This document shows, one piece after another, positions 1 through 9,129 of a stretch of 64,000 nt of DNA. The stretch comes from Myroides albus (GTDB taxonomy: Bacteria > Bacteroidota > Bacteroidia > Flavobacteriales > Flavobacteriaceae). The stretch is from contig NZ_WMJX01000006.1 in assembly GCF_009711045.1 (NCBI RefSeq), positions 1 to 64,000 of the forward strand. The letters run 5' to 3'. Both the position numbers and the translations under genes were made by a program. The notes below the pieces were generated by a model. That model saw only the letters and a program-made list of their open reading frames with translations, searched no databases and was not told where the DNA came from. Within the stretch, counting starts at the first letter, position 1; the number at the start of each line of letters is the position of its first letter.

Positions 1-200
1 TGCTTTTCTTTCTTGCAGAGGGCTGGAAAACTACTCTGAAGTCGCAAGTTTTTGATTGAAATGGTAGGTAGACTCAAAATATTGAGGGGTTTACGGATTT
101 CTTCATATTGTATTAAAAAACTTTATTATTTTTACATGAGAAACTTTATTATTTAAAAATAATGAATTATATATTTAGCACTAATTCTACTGATCGTGTG

Positions 201-231
201 TTGTGAGTAGAAAAAGTAGCCTTTATATTTG
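201..231 (+). promoter_or_regulatory. Bacteroidetes-type promoter in front of a gene remnant
   Basis: A TTG at 201-203, exactly 20 bases, then TATATTTG at 224-231 match the Bacteroidetes primary-sigma consensus. It faces the flavoprotein remnant at 290-436 and has apparently outlived the gene it served. Confidence 0.6.
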
Positions 232-289
232 AACTAAAGTTACCTAAACTATATGATAAATGTAAAATCTCGTGTGTAATTTCTCACGA

Positions 290-436
290 GGTAATGCATT
301 TATTGATGCTTTTCAAAAAACAAGTATAGATGGTATATATGCTTGTGGTGATAATACCAGCGTATCGGCCGCAGTAGCGAATAGATCTTTGGCTGGGGCA
401 ACCATAGTTAAAGAACTTACTGAAGAGTTGTTCTGA
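290..436 (+). pseudogene. C-terminal remnant of a thioredoxin-reductase-like FAD/NAD(P) oxidoreductase
   Basis: The 48 codons before the TGA at 434-436 read as the end of a pyridine-nucleotide-disulphide oxidoreductase. The FAD-binding motif GIYACGDN is followed by a helix ending AGATIVKELTEE, the usual close of small thioredoxin-reductase-like flavoproteins. These proteins are normally about 300 residues. The Rossmann folds are missing upstream, where only about 50 bases separate the remnant from the promoter at 201-231, so a large internal deletion is likely. No usable start codon or ribosome site is seen. A hairpin follows directly. The family assignment is good, the exact substrate cannot be told, and the gene is certainly not functional as seen. 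Confidence 0.7.
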
Positions 437-442
437 AAAGAT

Positions 443-476
443 AAAGAGGGATTTTTTTTGAGATACCCTCTTTGTT
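443..476 (+). terminator. Stem-loop terminator
   Basis: The arms AAAGAGGG and CCCTCTTT flank a T-rich loop just after the flavoprotein remnant. Confidence 0.5.
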
Positions 477-486
477 AAAAAATATT

Positions 487-870
487 TTACAACTGTAGCT
501 TTAATTTCTACTGTTAGATTTTCAAATAATCCTTTTACATTAAGTACTGTTGTTGCTTGCTTGATTTTATGCTTAACAAGACATTCTTGTAAAATAGAAA
601 AATGTTACATCAGTTCAGTGGTATAAATTGTATAGATATTTAATTTAACAATAACTTTAAGGGGATAATCTGCTGTTTTTATTACCTCTTCTAAGTTCTT
701 AATAAAGAGTAGAAGCTGAGTTTTCATATCAGCATTACTTGAAATTCCATTAGCGTTGATGGCTACTTGACCAGAGCAGCATAAAGTACTTTGAACATTT
801 TAATTTCTATTGCTTGAGCGTAGTTACGCTCAGATTGCCATTGCCAAGGGTTAATAGCTGTTTTAATCAT
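487..870 (-). pseudogene. Decayed RidA (YjgF/YER057c/UK114) family gene
   Basis: From an ATG at 868-870 the minus strand reads MIKTAINPWQWQSE and then needs a frameshift near 770 to continue as LYCSGQVAINANG, the core of RidA proteins. An in-frame TAA interrupts the chain near 613, after TTELM. The rest (QECLVKHKIKQATTVLNV, then VEIKATVV) is the normal RidA C-terminus carrying the enamine-deaminase fold. RidA-type enzymes hydrolyse reactive imines or enamines, and this variant resembles members linked to flavoproteins and Crp regulators. Two independent lesions make it a pseudogene. It lies just downstream of the Crp/Fnr pseudogene on the same strand. Confidence 0.75.
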
Positions 871-960
871 TTTGCTTTCTTATTTAAGTTAAATAGCAAA
901 TTTGCTATTAAATGCTTAAATCAACAGTTGACCTATATCAGAAATAAAAAGTGAGGTAGA

Positions 961-1535
961 TCACTTTAAATCTAATCGGCTTAGTGTTTCTCTAGAAACT
1001 CCAAGATAAGCAGCTAATAGAGATTTTGGAACGCGCTGCATAATACCAGGAAAGCGTTCTTGAAGTTCAAAGAATCGCTCTGTAATATTGTTTTCATCAT
1101 GGATAAAATACGCTGCTGCCCTTCAATAAATCCCTTGTGCGTTTTATCTAAAAAGAATTCATTTATCATAGGAAGTTCTTTTCTTAGTCTATTATATCCT
1201 TCTAAATCCAAAGCATAGACCTGCGTATCTTCAATACAATCTAAACTTATACTTGCTAGATATTGGCTGTAGAATGCTTTTTGATCCGTTTCCCACTAGC
1301 CTTCCATTGCAAAGTCTACAATATGCTCTTTGGCATTATTGTCAGTATAAATAAGTTTTAATAGACCTGTATCAATAAAGAACAGATAGGGGGCAGGTTC
1401 TCCTTCTTGAATTAAAAATTGATGTCTTTTATATTTTTTAAACACAAAACAAGACAAGACAAAATCAAACTGCTTGTCTGTTATAAAGATTACTTGTTCT
1501 ATTGGTTTCTTAAGAGTATTATTTATGTGATTTAC
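961..1535 (-). pseudogene. Decayed Crp/Fnr family transcriptional regulator
   Basis: Read on the minus strand, the region gives a cyclic-nucleotide-binding-like domain (HQFLIQEGEPAPYLFFIDTG) followed by the helix-turn-helix AAYLGVSRETLSRL at the C-terminus, ending with TGA at 961-963. Two lesions are visible. A TAG stop replaces a Trp codon in the MEGWW motif near 1300. A frameshift near 1090 separates the central helix from the DNA-binding domain; the correct frame there reads ITERFFELQERFPGIMQR. The intact protein would be about 190 residues. This regulator probably controlled the neighbouring RidA or flavoprotein genes, which is inference from neighbourhood. Confidence 0.8.
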
Positions 1536-1585
1536 TTTAGGTAAAGATATAAGCTCTGGTACATTAAAGATATATAAGTATATAA

Positions 1586-2539
1586 TTATAGTTGTTCTAA
1601 ATGTTTACTAATCAAATCAGCAGTTTGTTTGGGATGAGAAATAAGTCCTCCATGACCTGCACCTTGAATAGTCTGTAATTCTATTGAATTAACTTTCTGT
1701 TTTATTGTTTTTGCTACAGCTGGATATACTAAGATAGAATCTGAGCCTGTAATAAGTGTTATTCTACCACTAAATTGATTAAGGTTTTCGGGTTTTATAT
1801 TTAATCTTTCAGGATCATTGGCTTGATCAAGCCAAGTAGTGTAACTAGCTGTCATTGTATTTCTGGCTCTTTGATCAAAAACAGAATACCAACTACCTTT
1901 TCCAAAGGCTACTTTTTCAATAAAATTAAAGGTTCCCTGTTCAATGTGTCCTTGTTCAAGTAAAGTTTTACTTTTTTGCATTTCACTTTGAACCTCTGAT
2001 AAAATTTGTTTGTATTGAGTTTGTCCTTTAAGCATTCCAAAAATAGGAGGTTCATATAAAACAATGCTCTCAACTCTATCAGCGTGATTATTAGTAAGTT
2101 CAATTGTGATATTTGCTCCATAAGAATGTCCAATAAAATGAGCTTTCTCAATCTGCAAAGCATCGAGTAGGGAGACGGCATCTTGGACATCCATTGATAT
2201 TGTACCTTGTTCTTTATCTAAAGAAGAAGCACTATGTCCTCTTCTATCATATAAAATAATGGGGTTAGTAGTAGTTTTAATTAACTCTTCTGCTACTGGT
2301 AGCCAAGAATTATGATCATCCCACGAACCATGAATAAAGACAATTGGTATACCTTGACCTTTTTTATAGCGTATAGCTAAATCAACATCACTTTTATTGA
2401 TAAGATAAAGAGGCGTATTTTCAATTGTAAAATACTCAAGTTCTGTTTTTGAAGTAGTTTGAGCAAATACATCAATAGAAAATAACTCAAATAGTAATAA
2501 GAATATTATCCCTGTTTTTTTATATGAAAATTGTTTCAT
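1586..2539 (-). CDS. Secreted alpha/beta-fold hydrolase
   Basis: A 317-residue alpha/beta hydrolase with an N-terminal signal peptide (residues 1-27, ending FAQ), so probably periplasmic. The oxyanion loop HGSW is at 70-73 and the nucleophile elbow GHSYG has Ser139. Asp267 (TGSDS) and His296 (GAGHGG) complete a catalytic triad. The sequence best fits the general esterase or haloperoxidase-like branch, but the substrate cannot be read. It is a single gene with no close partner; the nearest genes are the Crp pseudogene downstream and chrA upstream, both on the same strand but separated by sizeable gaps. The start is the only ATG that gives an intact signal peptide. Confidence 0.85.
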   Translation of the reverse strand: MKQFSYKKTGIIFLLLFELFSIDVFAQTTSKTELEYFTIENTPLYLINKSDVDLAIRYKKGQGIPIVFIHGSWDDHNSWLPVAEELIKTTTNPIILYDRRGHSASSLDKEQGTISMDVQDAVSLLDALQIEKAHFIGHSYGANITIELTNNHADRVESIVLYEPPIFGMLKGQTQYKQILSEVQSEMQKSKTLLEQGHIEQGTFNFIEKVAFGKGSWYSVFDQRARNTMTASYTTWLDQANDPERLNIKPENLNQFSGRITLITGSDSILVYPAVAKTIKQKVNSIELQTIQGAGHGGLISHPKQTADLISKHLEQL

Positions 2540-2777
2540 GTTTTTACATTATTTATTAAGTCTAAATATACTTAAAATGATTTAAGAAAAAAAATGCAAC
2601 CATTATTTGACTATGTTTTTGGTGAGAAGAAGTATTAATTTCTTTAGCTATATCATTGATAAAGCGTTTTTCTTCTTCTTATAAGTAATCTTTCATCATT
2701 GAGGTGAAATCTTAGGTGGACGAAGTAGATTCAAATCCTGTGTATCTAGAATTATAAGAAAAATGAAAAGTTAAAAG
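2540..2777. other. Gene-free spacer with a possible coding scrap
   Basis: No intact gene is present. On the minus strand around 2600-2700 a short reading (MMKDYL, stop, EEEKRFINDIAKEI) looks protein-like but is broken by a stop and has no recognisable domain. It may be a remnant or chance. Confidence 0.25.
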
Positions 2778-3902
2778 TTAAAAGAGAATATAACCCAATA
2801 ATGCCCCACCTAAAACAATAAAAGCACTATTTACTTTTTTAAATTTAAAAACCACTATACAACTTAGAAGAGCAATAACAAGGGGTTGCCAGCTAATTAA
2901 AGTATCTCTAGTCATCAATACACAAACGGCGATAATCAAAGCCACAGAAGCAACATTAACTGCATCTAAAAAGACAGATAATCCTTTTGAATTGCGCAGT
3001 TTTTTCATCATCGGATTGATTAAAGCTACTAGAACAAACGAAGGTAAAAAAATCGCTAAGGTTGATAAAAGAGCTCCTGATAAATCATTAATTTGATAAC
3101 CAATAAAAGTAACAGAAGAGAAAACTGGTCCAGGGGTGAATTGCCCTACAGCTATAGCATCCATCAGTTGTTCTCTTGTTAGTAATCCTGTTTGAACTAG
3201 TTCTGTATCTAAAAAGGCAAATAGAACATAACCACTACCATAAAGTATAGCCCCGATTTTGAGAAAAATCCAAAATAGCTGCCGATTGGTTGTGTTGAAA
3301 AACGTACTTTGTATGCTAAGTAACAAAGGTAGTAGTATAAAACTTTGTAAAGTATTTTGCCTTATAATATTTATATAAAACAAAGCATAGGCTAAAATTC
3401 CAGCCCCAAACAATAAAATGATTTCATTAACACCTAGTAAAGAGGCTGTTAGAACGATTAATCCTAAAAAGGCTAAAAAGGAGGAGGTTATTGATTTTTT
3501 AGCTAGAGGAAAAACAGCTCCAAGCATAATGGCTATAATTGCGGGTTTAATTCCGTATATTAAAGGTTGTATATGTGGTAATTGTCCATATAGTTTATAA
3601 AAATAGGCGAGTACACCCGTTAGAGAAACAGCAGGAAGAATAAAACACAGCCCTGCAATTATAAGGCCTTTCCAACCCGCTTTGTCATAGCCAATATGAA
3701 TGGCCATTTCTGTACTGTTAGGACCAGGGATTAAATTGGTAGCCCCTAGTAGATCTAAGAAGTGTTGTTCATTCATCCACTTTCTTTGTACAACGACTTC
3801 CTCTCTCATCATTGCAATATGAGCAGCAGGACCGCCAAAACCAATAAATCCCAGTTTTGTAAATACTATGGCTATTTCTTTTAAGCTTACTTTTTCTGAC
3901 AT
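2778..3902 (-). CDS. chrA: ChrA-family chromate/anion transporter
   Basis: An inner-membrane transporter of 374 residues with the two homologous halves of long-chain CHR proteins. Half one carries GFGGPAAH (about 21-28) and the hallmark LIPGPNS (about 57-63). Half two repeats the pattern with GSGYVLFAFL (about 222) and FTPGPVFS (about 255). Many hydrophobic segments are visible. Family members export chromate by proton exchange, but many flavobacterial copies have no tested substrate, so chromate resistance is only likely. The gene stands alone, starting at the ATG whose complement ends at 3902, with no regulator next to it. Confidence 0.85.
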   Translation of the reverse strand: MSEKVSLKEIAIVFTKLGFIGFGGPAAHIAMMREEVVVQRKWMNEQHFLDLLGATNLIPGPNSTEMAIHIGYDKAGWKGLIIAGLCFILPAVSLTGVLAYFYKLYGQLPHIQPLIYGIKPAIIAIMLGAVFPLAKKSITSSFLAFLGLIVLTASLLGVNEIILLFGAGILAYALFYINIIRQNTLQSFILLPLLLSIQSTFFNTTNRQLFWIFLKIGAILYGSGYVLFAFLDTELVQTGLLTREQLMDAIAVGQFTPGPVFSSVTFIGYQINDLSGALLSTLAIFLPSFVLVALINPMMKKLRNSKGLSVFLDAVNVASVALIIAVCVLMTRDTLISWQPLVIALLSCIVVFKFKKVNSAFIVLGGALLGYILF

Positions 3903-4318
3903 ATTGCTTTCTAATTTTAGTCTTTACTACAATCGACGTATTCTAAGTTATTAAGTTGTATGAATTGGTATAAAACTAATGATAATCTAATAACCAAGGG
4001 TTATGTGAATATTAATTATAGACTTGCTTTTGAACTTGTACTTTTTGTATGTAAAAAGAAACGTGCTCTCTTTACTAAAGTAATTGGTTTTAAAAGGAGA
4101 TTAGATAATAATCTGTTGCTTATCTGTATTTATGAGATATATAACAACTATATTTTTAATTTCAAATAACAGTAATTCTGAATCTTGATTTAAAAACTAT
4201 TATAGTTTATGCTTACGTGAAAATCTCTTTTTTAATTAAATTCCCTAAGAGAGTCATTTTTATTCTAAATTTGCCTATACATAGATAGTACTTATATTAA
4301 AAGTAATATGCGGTAGAT
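3903..4318. other. AT-rich spacer containing one promoter
   Basis: A 69-codon open frame at 3960-4169 has a low-complexity, AT-driven composition and no ribosome site or homology pattern, so it is not called. The only signal seen is a TAAATTTG box at 4266-4273, about 45 bases before the small gene at 4319. Confidence 0.4.
4266..4273 (+). promoter_or_regulatory. -7 promoter box
   Basis: TAAATTTG matches TAnnTTTG. It lies about 45 bases ahead of the ATG at 4319, which supports transcription of that small gene. The upstream element is weak. Confidence 0.4.
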
Positions 4319-4453
4319 ATGGGAAGAAATACACCTGCCAATAGAAAGGCTGTAAAGGATAAGATAGATAAAAAGAAGAAGAAAGAGCAAGAGGCAGCTG
4401 TTAAGCGTAAAGCTCTTTTGAAAGAAATAGTAAATCAAATGAAAAATAAATAA
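4319..4453 (+). CDS. Small, highly basic 44-residue protein
   Basis: A short frame from an ATG at 4319 to a TAA at 4451-4453. The product begins MGRNTPANRKAVKDK and then has long Lys/Glu stretches, so it would be a charged, probably helical and soluble protein. A TAAATTTG promoter box lies about 45 bases upstream and the composition is unlike the AT-only noise around it, which is why it is called. No domain is recognised. Its size and charge would fit an RNA- or ribosome-associated small protein, but that is speculation. Confidence 0.5.
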   Translation: MGRNTPANRKAVKDKIDKKKKKEQEAAVKRKALLKEIVNQMKNK

Positions 4454-4592
4454 TCAGTCTATTAGTTTTATAAAACCAGAGAATTCTATGGTCCTTTATA
4501 AAAAGTATGTAGATCTTTTTATTTAAAGTTATTCTAAATAAAATAGTAGAATAGAAAGAATCTTTCTATTTTTGGGAGAAACTCAAAAAATC

Positions 4593-5150
4593 ATGAAGAA
4601 CAGTATTTTTCGCTTCGGTTTAATTCTTCTAACAATGGGAGCGATGCTATCTTGTAGTAGCACAGTAAAACCGGATAAGGCAACACCTATTACTAACTTT
4701 AAAGTGGATCACTACTTAGGTACCTGGTATGAAATCGCACGTTTTGACTTTCGCTTTGAAAAAGACTTAGATAATACTTCGGCACAATATAGTCTAAATG
4801 AGGATGGGAGTATTAAGGTCCTCAATAGTGGATTTAACTATGTTGAGAAACAGTGGAAAAAAGCAGATGGGAAAGCAAAGTTTAGAGAAGATGAAAGCAC
4901 TGCAGCACTTAAAGTAAGTTTCTTTGGTCCTTTTTATTCTGGTTATAACGTCATTGCTTTAGATGAAGATTATAAATATGCTTTAATTGCAGGAAAGAAT
5001 CTTGATTATCTTTGGATTCTCTCAAGGGAAAAAACTTTACCTGAAGATGTGAAAGTAAAGTATTTAGAAATTGCAAAAGAAGTTGGATATGATACTTCTC
5101 GTTTGATATGGGTAAAACACGATAAGAGTGATAATCCCTATTTAAAATAA
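4593..5150 (+). CDS. blc: Bacterial lipocalin (Blc-like lipoprotein)
   Basis: A 185-residue outer-membrane lipoprotein. The lipobox AMLSC places the lipidated Cys at residue 21. The lipocalin signature GTWYEIARFD (43-52) follows, and the later strand pattern ALIAGKNLDYLWILSR is typical of the Blc/ApoD group. Family members bind fatty acids or lysophospholipids and are often stress-induced. An upstream TTG would add seven residues in front of the signal peptide, so the ATG at 4593 is preferred. A strong terminator follows. The gene stands alone between the small basic ORF and a convergent DUF1801 gene. Confidence 0.9.
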   Translation: MKNSIFRFGLILLTMGAMLSCSSTVKPDKATPITNFKVDHYLGTWYEIARFDFRFEKDLDNTSAQYSLNEDGSIKVLNSGFNYVEKQWKKADGKAKFREDESTAALKVSFFGPFYSGYNVIALDEDYKYALIAGKNLDYLWILSREKTLPEDVKVKYLEIAKEVGYDTSRLIWVKHDKSDNPYLK

Positions 5151-5153
5151 TAC

Positions 5154-5193
5154 AAATAAGCCCTCTAAAATAATTATGAGGGCTTATTTTTTT
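5154..5193. terminator. Bidirectional terminator
   Basis: AAATAAGCCCTC pairs with GAGGGCTTATTT and is followed by a T run. It lies between the convergent lipocalin and DUF1801 genes and probably serves both. Confidence 0.8.
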
Positions 5194-5200
5194 ATAGTAT

Positions 5201-5632
5201 TTATATTGAAGTCACTTTGTAATGCTCTTTTACAAAAAGGATAGATTCCTTACATAAAATCTCTAAAGCGGCTAAGTTAATATCTGTTATTTTGCTTATA
5301 TAGATGCACGCTTTTCCCATCTTGTATTTGCCTAAATCTACTAAGGCCATTCTACTTTTTTCGGTATCAGAGAAGACGTAGAGAGAAAATTTATCTTTGC
5401 GCGGAGAGAATCCCAAAATGGGAGCATCACCTTCATGGCCACTTGCATATTGATAATGATAATTGCCAAAACCTATAATGGTAGGGCCCCACATTCTCGG
5501 CTGATAACCAGACCAATGTTGAAATAATCTAATCAATTCTAGAGAATCTTCTTTCTTTTGTTGATTTTCTACATAGGAGTCTATAAATGTAGATACCTCT
5601 TGATCCGTATAAGTAGTTTTATTCTTTGCCAT
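5201..5632 (-). CDS. DUF1801 domain protein
   Basis: A soluble 143-residue protein with the DUF1801 (YdhG-like) pattern: MWGPTIIGFG, YASGHEGDAPILGFSPRK, then a GKYKMGKACIYI segment. The family is widespread and its biochemical role is unknown. The frame is open back to a GTG at 5638, but the ATG at 5632 gives the usual MAKxKTT start of the family and is chosen. Nothing in the context points to a pathway; it is monocistronic and shares a terminator with the lipocalin gene. Confidence 0.8.
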   Translation of the reverse strand: MAKNKTTYTDQEVSTFIDSYVENQQKKEDSLELIRLFQHWSGYQPRMWGPTIIGFGNYHYQYASGHEGDAPILGFSPRKDKFSLYVFSDTEKSRMALVDLGKYKMGKACIYISKITDINLAALEILCKESILFVKEHYKVTSI

Positions 5633-5838
5633 TGACACACTGAATTAAAAAATTAAAATAAGTATTTATATTGAATAAATAGCCAAAGACAACAAAAAAG
5701 GTGTCTTACAAGACACCTTATATGGTTTGTACATAAATGCTAACTTATAATCAGACAGGAGTGAAGTACTCGTTGTTTCTAACTTAAGTAATCGAATTAA
5801 GACAAGGCAATTCTTCTTTTGGTTTAACTCATTTTACC

Positions 5839-6837
5839 TTATTCTATCCTTACAAGTTCAACCCTGCGATTCTTAGCCTTATTGCTTTCAGAATCATTTG
5901 CAACTAAAGGATGTTCAGCACCAAATCCTTTTGCCAGCAAACGAGCTTTATCAACCTTGTAATTAATCAAGCTATTCATCACAGCATTTGCACGATCGGT
6001 AGAAAGCTTTTTATTGTTAATACCGTCGCCTGTGTTATCTGTGTGACCTTCAATAGAAATTCTTAAAGTAAGGTCTTTACTTAAGGCAGTTGCTATTTCA
6101 GCAACAATCTTTTGTCCTTCCTCAGTAATTGTAGATTTATCAATATCAAAGTTGATATAAAGAATAGATTTTCCCTTTTCAATTAAATCTTTTGCTATTT
6201 CGTCGGCCGTAATCTTAGTAATGGTCTGTTGTAAAGCTTCTTGTTGTACTATGTTAAGTTTACCACCAGCATTATTAGCTGTATACTGAACGTAGATGTT
6301 ACCTTGTTGCTCAGAACGGATGACAAATACTTGTATTATTTCTCCTGGATATCCAATATCTCCATCTGCTCCTTTATTTGGATCTTGTTTGTGATAACTG
6401 TTGTATTGTTCCTGTGTTATTTCTCCATTGAATACTTTTACACCACCAATCGAAACTAAGTAATCTTCTATACTTTTTTCAAAGTAGCGTTGTGAGAATT
6501 CCTCTCCAGGGACAGCAGTTACATTTGTCTTAAACAGTTTTCCTTCAATAGGTGTTATTATTCCATCAATAGGGAAGTAGCAAACATCAAAGTTCTTCTG
6601 TAACGGTTTATTTAACTCTTGTAACCCTTTTGGTAAAGTAAAGAAAGGGAAGGTTCCCAAGTCAGCTTGGCTAAATTTAATATCTTCAATGTTAAACTTA
6701 GTAGGTGTTTGCTCTAACTTATCTGTACTATTTGATTGTTGTTCCATCGGAATATCTTGAGTCTGTACATTGTTTTTTTTCTCTCCACAAGCGATGATAA
6801 GACAAGAGCAAGCTAATATTAAAGTTGTTTTTTTCAT
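5839..6837 (-). CDS. OmpA-family lipoprotein
   Basis: A 332-residue lipoprotein with lipobox LIIAC (Cys17) and a C-terminal OmpA/peptidoglycan-binding domain from about residue 222 to the end. Within it are INFDIDKSTIT, the ISIEGHTDNTG motif and the closing NRRVELVRIE, including the conserved Asp and Arg that contact diaminopimelate. The first 200 residues match no domain I can name. The protein probably tethers the outer membrane to the wall. It is monocistronic, starts at the ATG giving the signal peptide, and lies between the DUF1801 gene and the TonB receptor. Confidence 0.85.
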   Translation of the reverse strand: MKKTTLILACSCLIIACGEKKNNVQTQDIPMEQQSNSTDKLEQTPTKFNIEDIKFSQADLGTFPFFTLPKGLQELNKPLQKNFDVCYFPIDGIITPIEGKLFKTNVTAVPGEEFSQRYFEKSIEDYLVSIGGVKVFNGEITQEQYNSYHKQDPNKGADGDIGYPGEIIQVFVIRSEQQGNIYVQYTANNAGGKLNIVQQEALQQTITKITADEIAKDLIEKGKSILYINFDIDKSTITEEGQKIVAEIATALSKDLTLRISIEGHTDNTGDGINNKKLSTDRANAVMNSLINYKVDKARLLAKGFGAEHPLVANDSESNKAKNRRVELVRIE

Positions 6838-6999
6838 TCTTTAGTTATAAATGGTTATCGTTATTTACTGATTTTTTAAACTGTACTAAGTTCAGAAAAA
6901 AAATAATAGCTAAGATATACTCAAGCTAAATAGTATATAAATAATAAACAATATGCGTATGTGTCAATAAGTAATGGTTATATAGAGTACTTGTTACAA

Positions 7000-9129
7000 C
7001 TATAGGCTGTAACTTAATGACAGTGAAAGTGAACGACTTTTTTGTGGGTTCACAGTACCACTACCAGTGAAATACTTGCGATTAGTCAAATTATCTATTT
7101 TAAAAATAAATGATAAGTTGTTAATATCATACCCAATGGCTGTGTTCAATACAGTATAACTTGGCAAGGTAAACACGCCGATTGTCGATCTATTCAAGGT
7201 ATTAAAACTACTTGTAGAATAAACACCAAAGCCCAAGCTTAAATTCTTCAATACTCCCGTTTGCAATTTGTAATTAGTCCATAAATGAAACGAATTGGCT
7301 GGTCCGGCTTCTTCGGGTCTTCTTCCTAAGATTCCATCATCTTCTGCAATTGAACGTGTTACTTTGTTGTAGTTGTGACTAAATCCTGAGATGAAATCCC
7401 AACCAGGAACTAATTGACCAGATACAGAAAGTTCAAGCCCCTTGCTTTTTACTTTTCCTCCTTGTTTTAACCCATCTAAAGTATTGAGATCAGACATTAA
7501 CTTATTGGTAACTGTAATGTCATAGTAAGATATACTAGCGTCTAATTTTCCGTCAAATAGCTTGACTTTTGTACCAATCTCAAATTGATTGGCCTGCTCG
7601 GGGTCAAAGGGTTTGATAGACTTAGTCGTCCCATCGTCGTTTGATGTTACTGCAGGGTCTAAGTATAGAAATCCATTTAAGTAATTAGCAAAAAAGGCCC
7701 ATTTATCTTTAATGGGTTGATAAACCAAACCAAACTTTGGAGAAAGTGTAGTTTGATAATTGCTTTGCTTTCCGAAAGAAGAGCTATTTCCTTTAAGGTG
7801 ATCTATCCTAAGGCTTAACATCAAAGATAAATTTGGTGAAAACGCAGTTACATTTGATATGTATGCTCCATAAGTTTGTGTTTTCGCCACATTATGTGTT
7901 GTGTTGATATCTGCTAATGCTTGATCAATTTCTGACTTATTCATCTCGGCAGTATCAGATTGGTGTTTAAGGGAAATAATACCATAGTCAATTAAATCTC
8001 CGTCGTAACTATCAAATTTCTTTGATAGATAATCTAATCCAAACAAAATAGTATTATTGAAATTTCCTATTCTAAATTTTCCTGTAAGGTTATGTTGAAG
8101 GCTTATGACATCGGTTTTTGAATTAACTTTAGACAAGAACCTTAGGAACTCATCGCCATTGTTTAAATCACTGAATAACTGATCGTATCCTCTGCTACGA
8201 GTATTGTTAATACTAATCAGTGTATTGGAAGTCCAATTTTGTGCAATCTGATACTCAAGTCTAACCTGACTGGTCAATGTAGGGTTCTTAATCGATAAGT
8301 CATTTATAGTATATGAGTTCTTATAATTGTCTTTGAATAGATCAATTCGATCAAACGACATCATCTCATTCCTCGAGAGAAAGTACATAGGAGCATGAGC
8401 TGACTCAGCCGCTTTATATTGAAAATCAACAAATAACTTCAGATTCTCAAGCAGTGAAAACTTCACAGATGGAGCTACAAAAATAGATTCTTTGAATCCC
8501 GCATCTTGAAATGAATTTTCCTTGTGATATGCCGCGTTTATTCGAAAAGAAATTTTTGACGACAAGGGGGAATTGACATCAATAGCAAAGCGGTTCAGAT
8601 TATTTGATCCTGTGATATAATTCACATTAGCATTGAATGTGTCGTGTGGTTTCTTTGTAATCACGTTAATTAAACCACCATAGGAAACAGCATTTCCTCC
8701 GTAGAGTGTTCCATTAGGTCCTTTGACAACTTCAATCTGTTCAATATTGGCTATATCAAGAGTTGCATTTGTATAACTTGGTAAACCGTTTAAAAGGTTA
8801 GGTTGAAGTGCGAAACCTCTCAAGGTATAGTATTCTCCTCCTTGAATACCCAATCCAGTCGATTCCCATGAACGTTGTAAACCCGTTGCATTTTTAAGAA
8901 TGTCATGTATGTTTGTAGATACTTGTGTTTCGAAAGTATGTTGCGTGATGACATCGTAAGATTGAGGTGTTTCTAAAAAGCTCAATGGCATTTTAGATGT
9001 GTTATGACTACTGTGATGTGTAGTTGTAATAACTACTTCATTGATTTTGTGATTCACTAAAGAATCATTTGATTGTGAATATGTGTAAGTAAAACAACCC
9101 AATGATAACGAAAGTAAAATATATTTCAT
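7000..9129 (-). CDS. TonB-dependent siderophore-type receptor
   Basis: An outer-membrane receptor of 709 residues. After a signal peptide (about 1-18) comes a plug domain (about 45-160) with LRGFALQPN and VVKGPNGTLYGG. A 22-strand-type barrel follows, ending in a strand rich in Ser and Leu with a terminal aromatic. The plug resembles FhuA/FoxA-like siderophore receptors, and there is no carboxypeptidase-like extension of the SusC type. It probably imports a ferric siderophore with TonB energy. It is divergent from a DyP peroxidase across a 322-base spacer, which may be shared iron control. I could not find a convincing Fur box by eye. Confidence 0.85.
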   Translation of the reverse strand: MKYILLSLSLGCFTYTYSQSNDSLVNHKINEVVITTTHHSSHNTSKMPLSFLETPQSYDVITQHTFETQVSTNIHDILKNATGLQRSWESTGLGIQGGEYYTLRGFALQPNLLNGLPSYTNATLDIANIEQIEVVKGPNGTLYGGNAVSYGGLINVITKKPHDTFNANVNYITGSNNLNRFAIDVNSPLSSKISFRINAAYHKENSFQDAGFKESIFVAPSVKFSLLENLKLFVDFQYKAAESAHAPMYFLSRNEMMSFDRIDLFKDNYKNSYTINDLSIKNPTLTSQVRLEYQIAQNWTSNTLISINNTRSRGYDQLFSDLNNGDEFLRFLSKVNSKTDVISLQHNLTGKFRIGNFNNTILFGLDYLSKKFDSYDGDLIDYGIISLKHQSDTAEMNKSEIDQALADINTTHNVAKTQTYGAYISNVTAFSPNLSLMLSLRIDHLKGNSSSFGKQSNYQTTLSPKFGLVYQPIKDKWAFFANYLNGFLYLDPAVTSNDDGTTKSIKPFDPEQANQFEIGTKVKLFDGKLDASISYYDITVTNKLMSDLNTLDGLKQGGKVKSKGLELSVSGQLVPGWDFISGFSHNYNKVTRSIAEDDGILGRRPEEAGPANSFHLWTNYKLQTGVLKNLSLGFGVYSTSSFNTLNRSTIGVFTLPSYTVLNTAIGYDINNLSFIFKIDNLTNRKYFTGSGTVNPQKSRSLSLSLSYSL

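Noticed and set aside
1..55. Possible gene end at the left edge, reading LFFLAEGWKTTLKSQVFD in frame 3
   Set aside because: Too short to tell from chance and not recognised.
3960..4169. 69-codon plus-strand frame after chrA
   Set aside because: AT-driven composition, no promoter or ribosome site and no domain.
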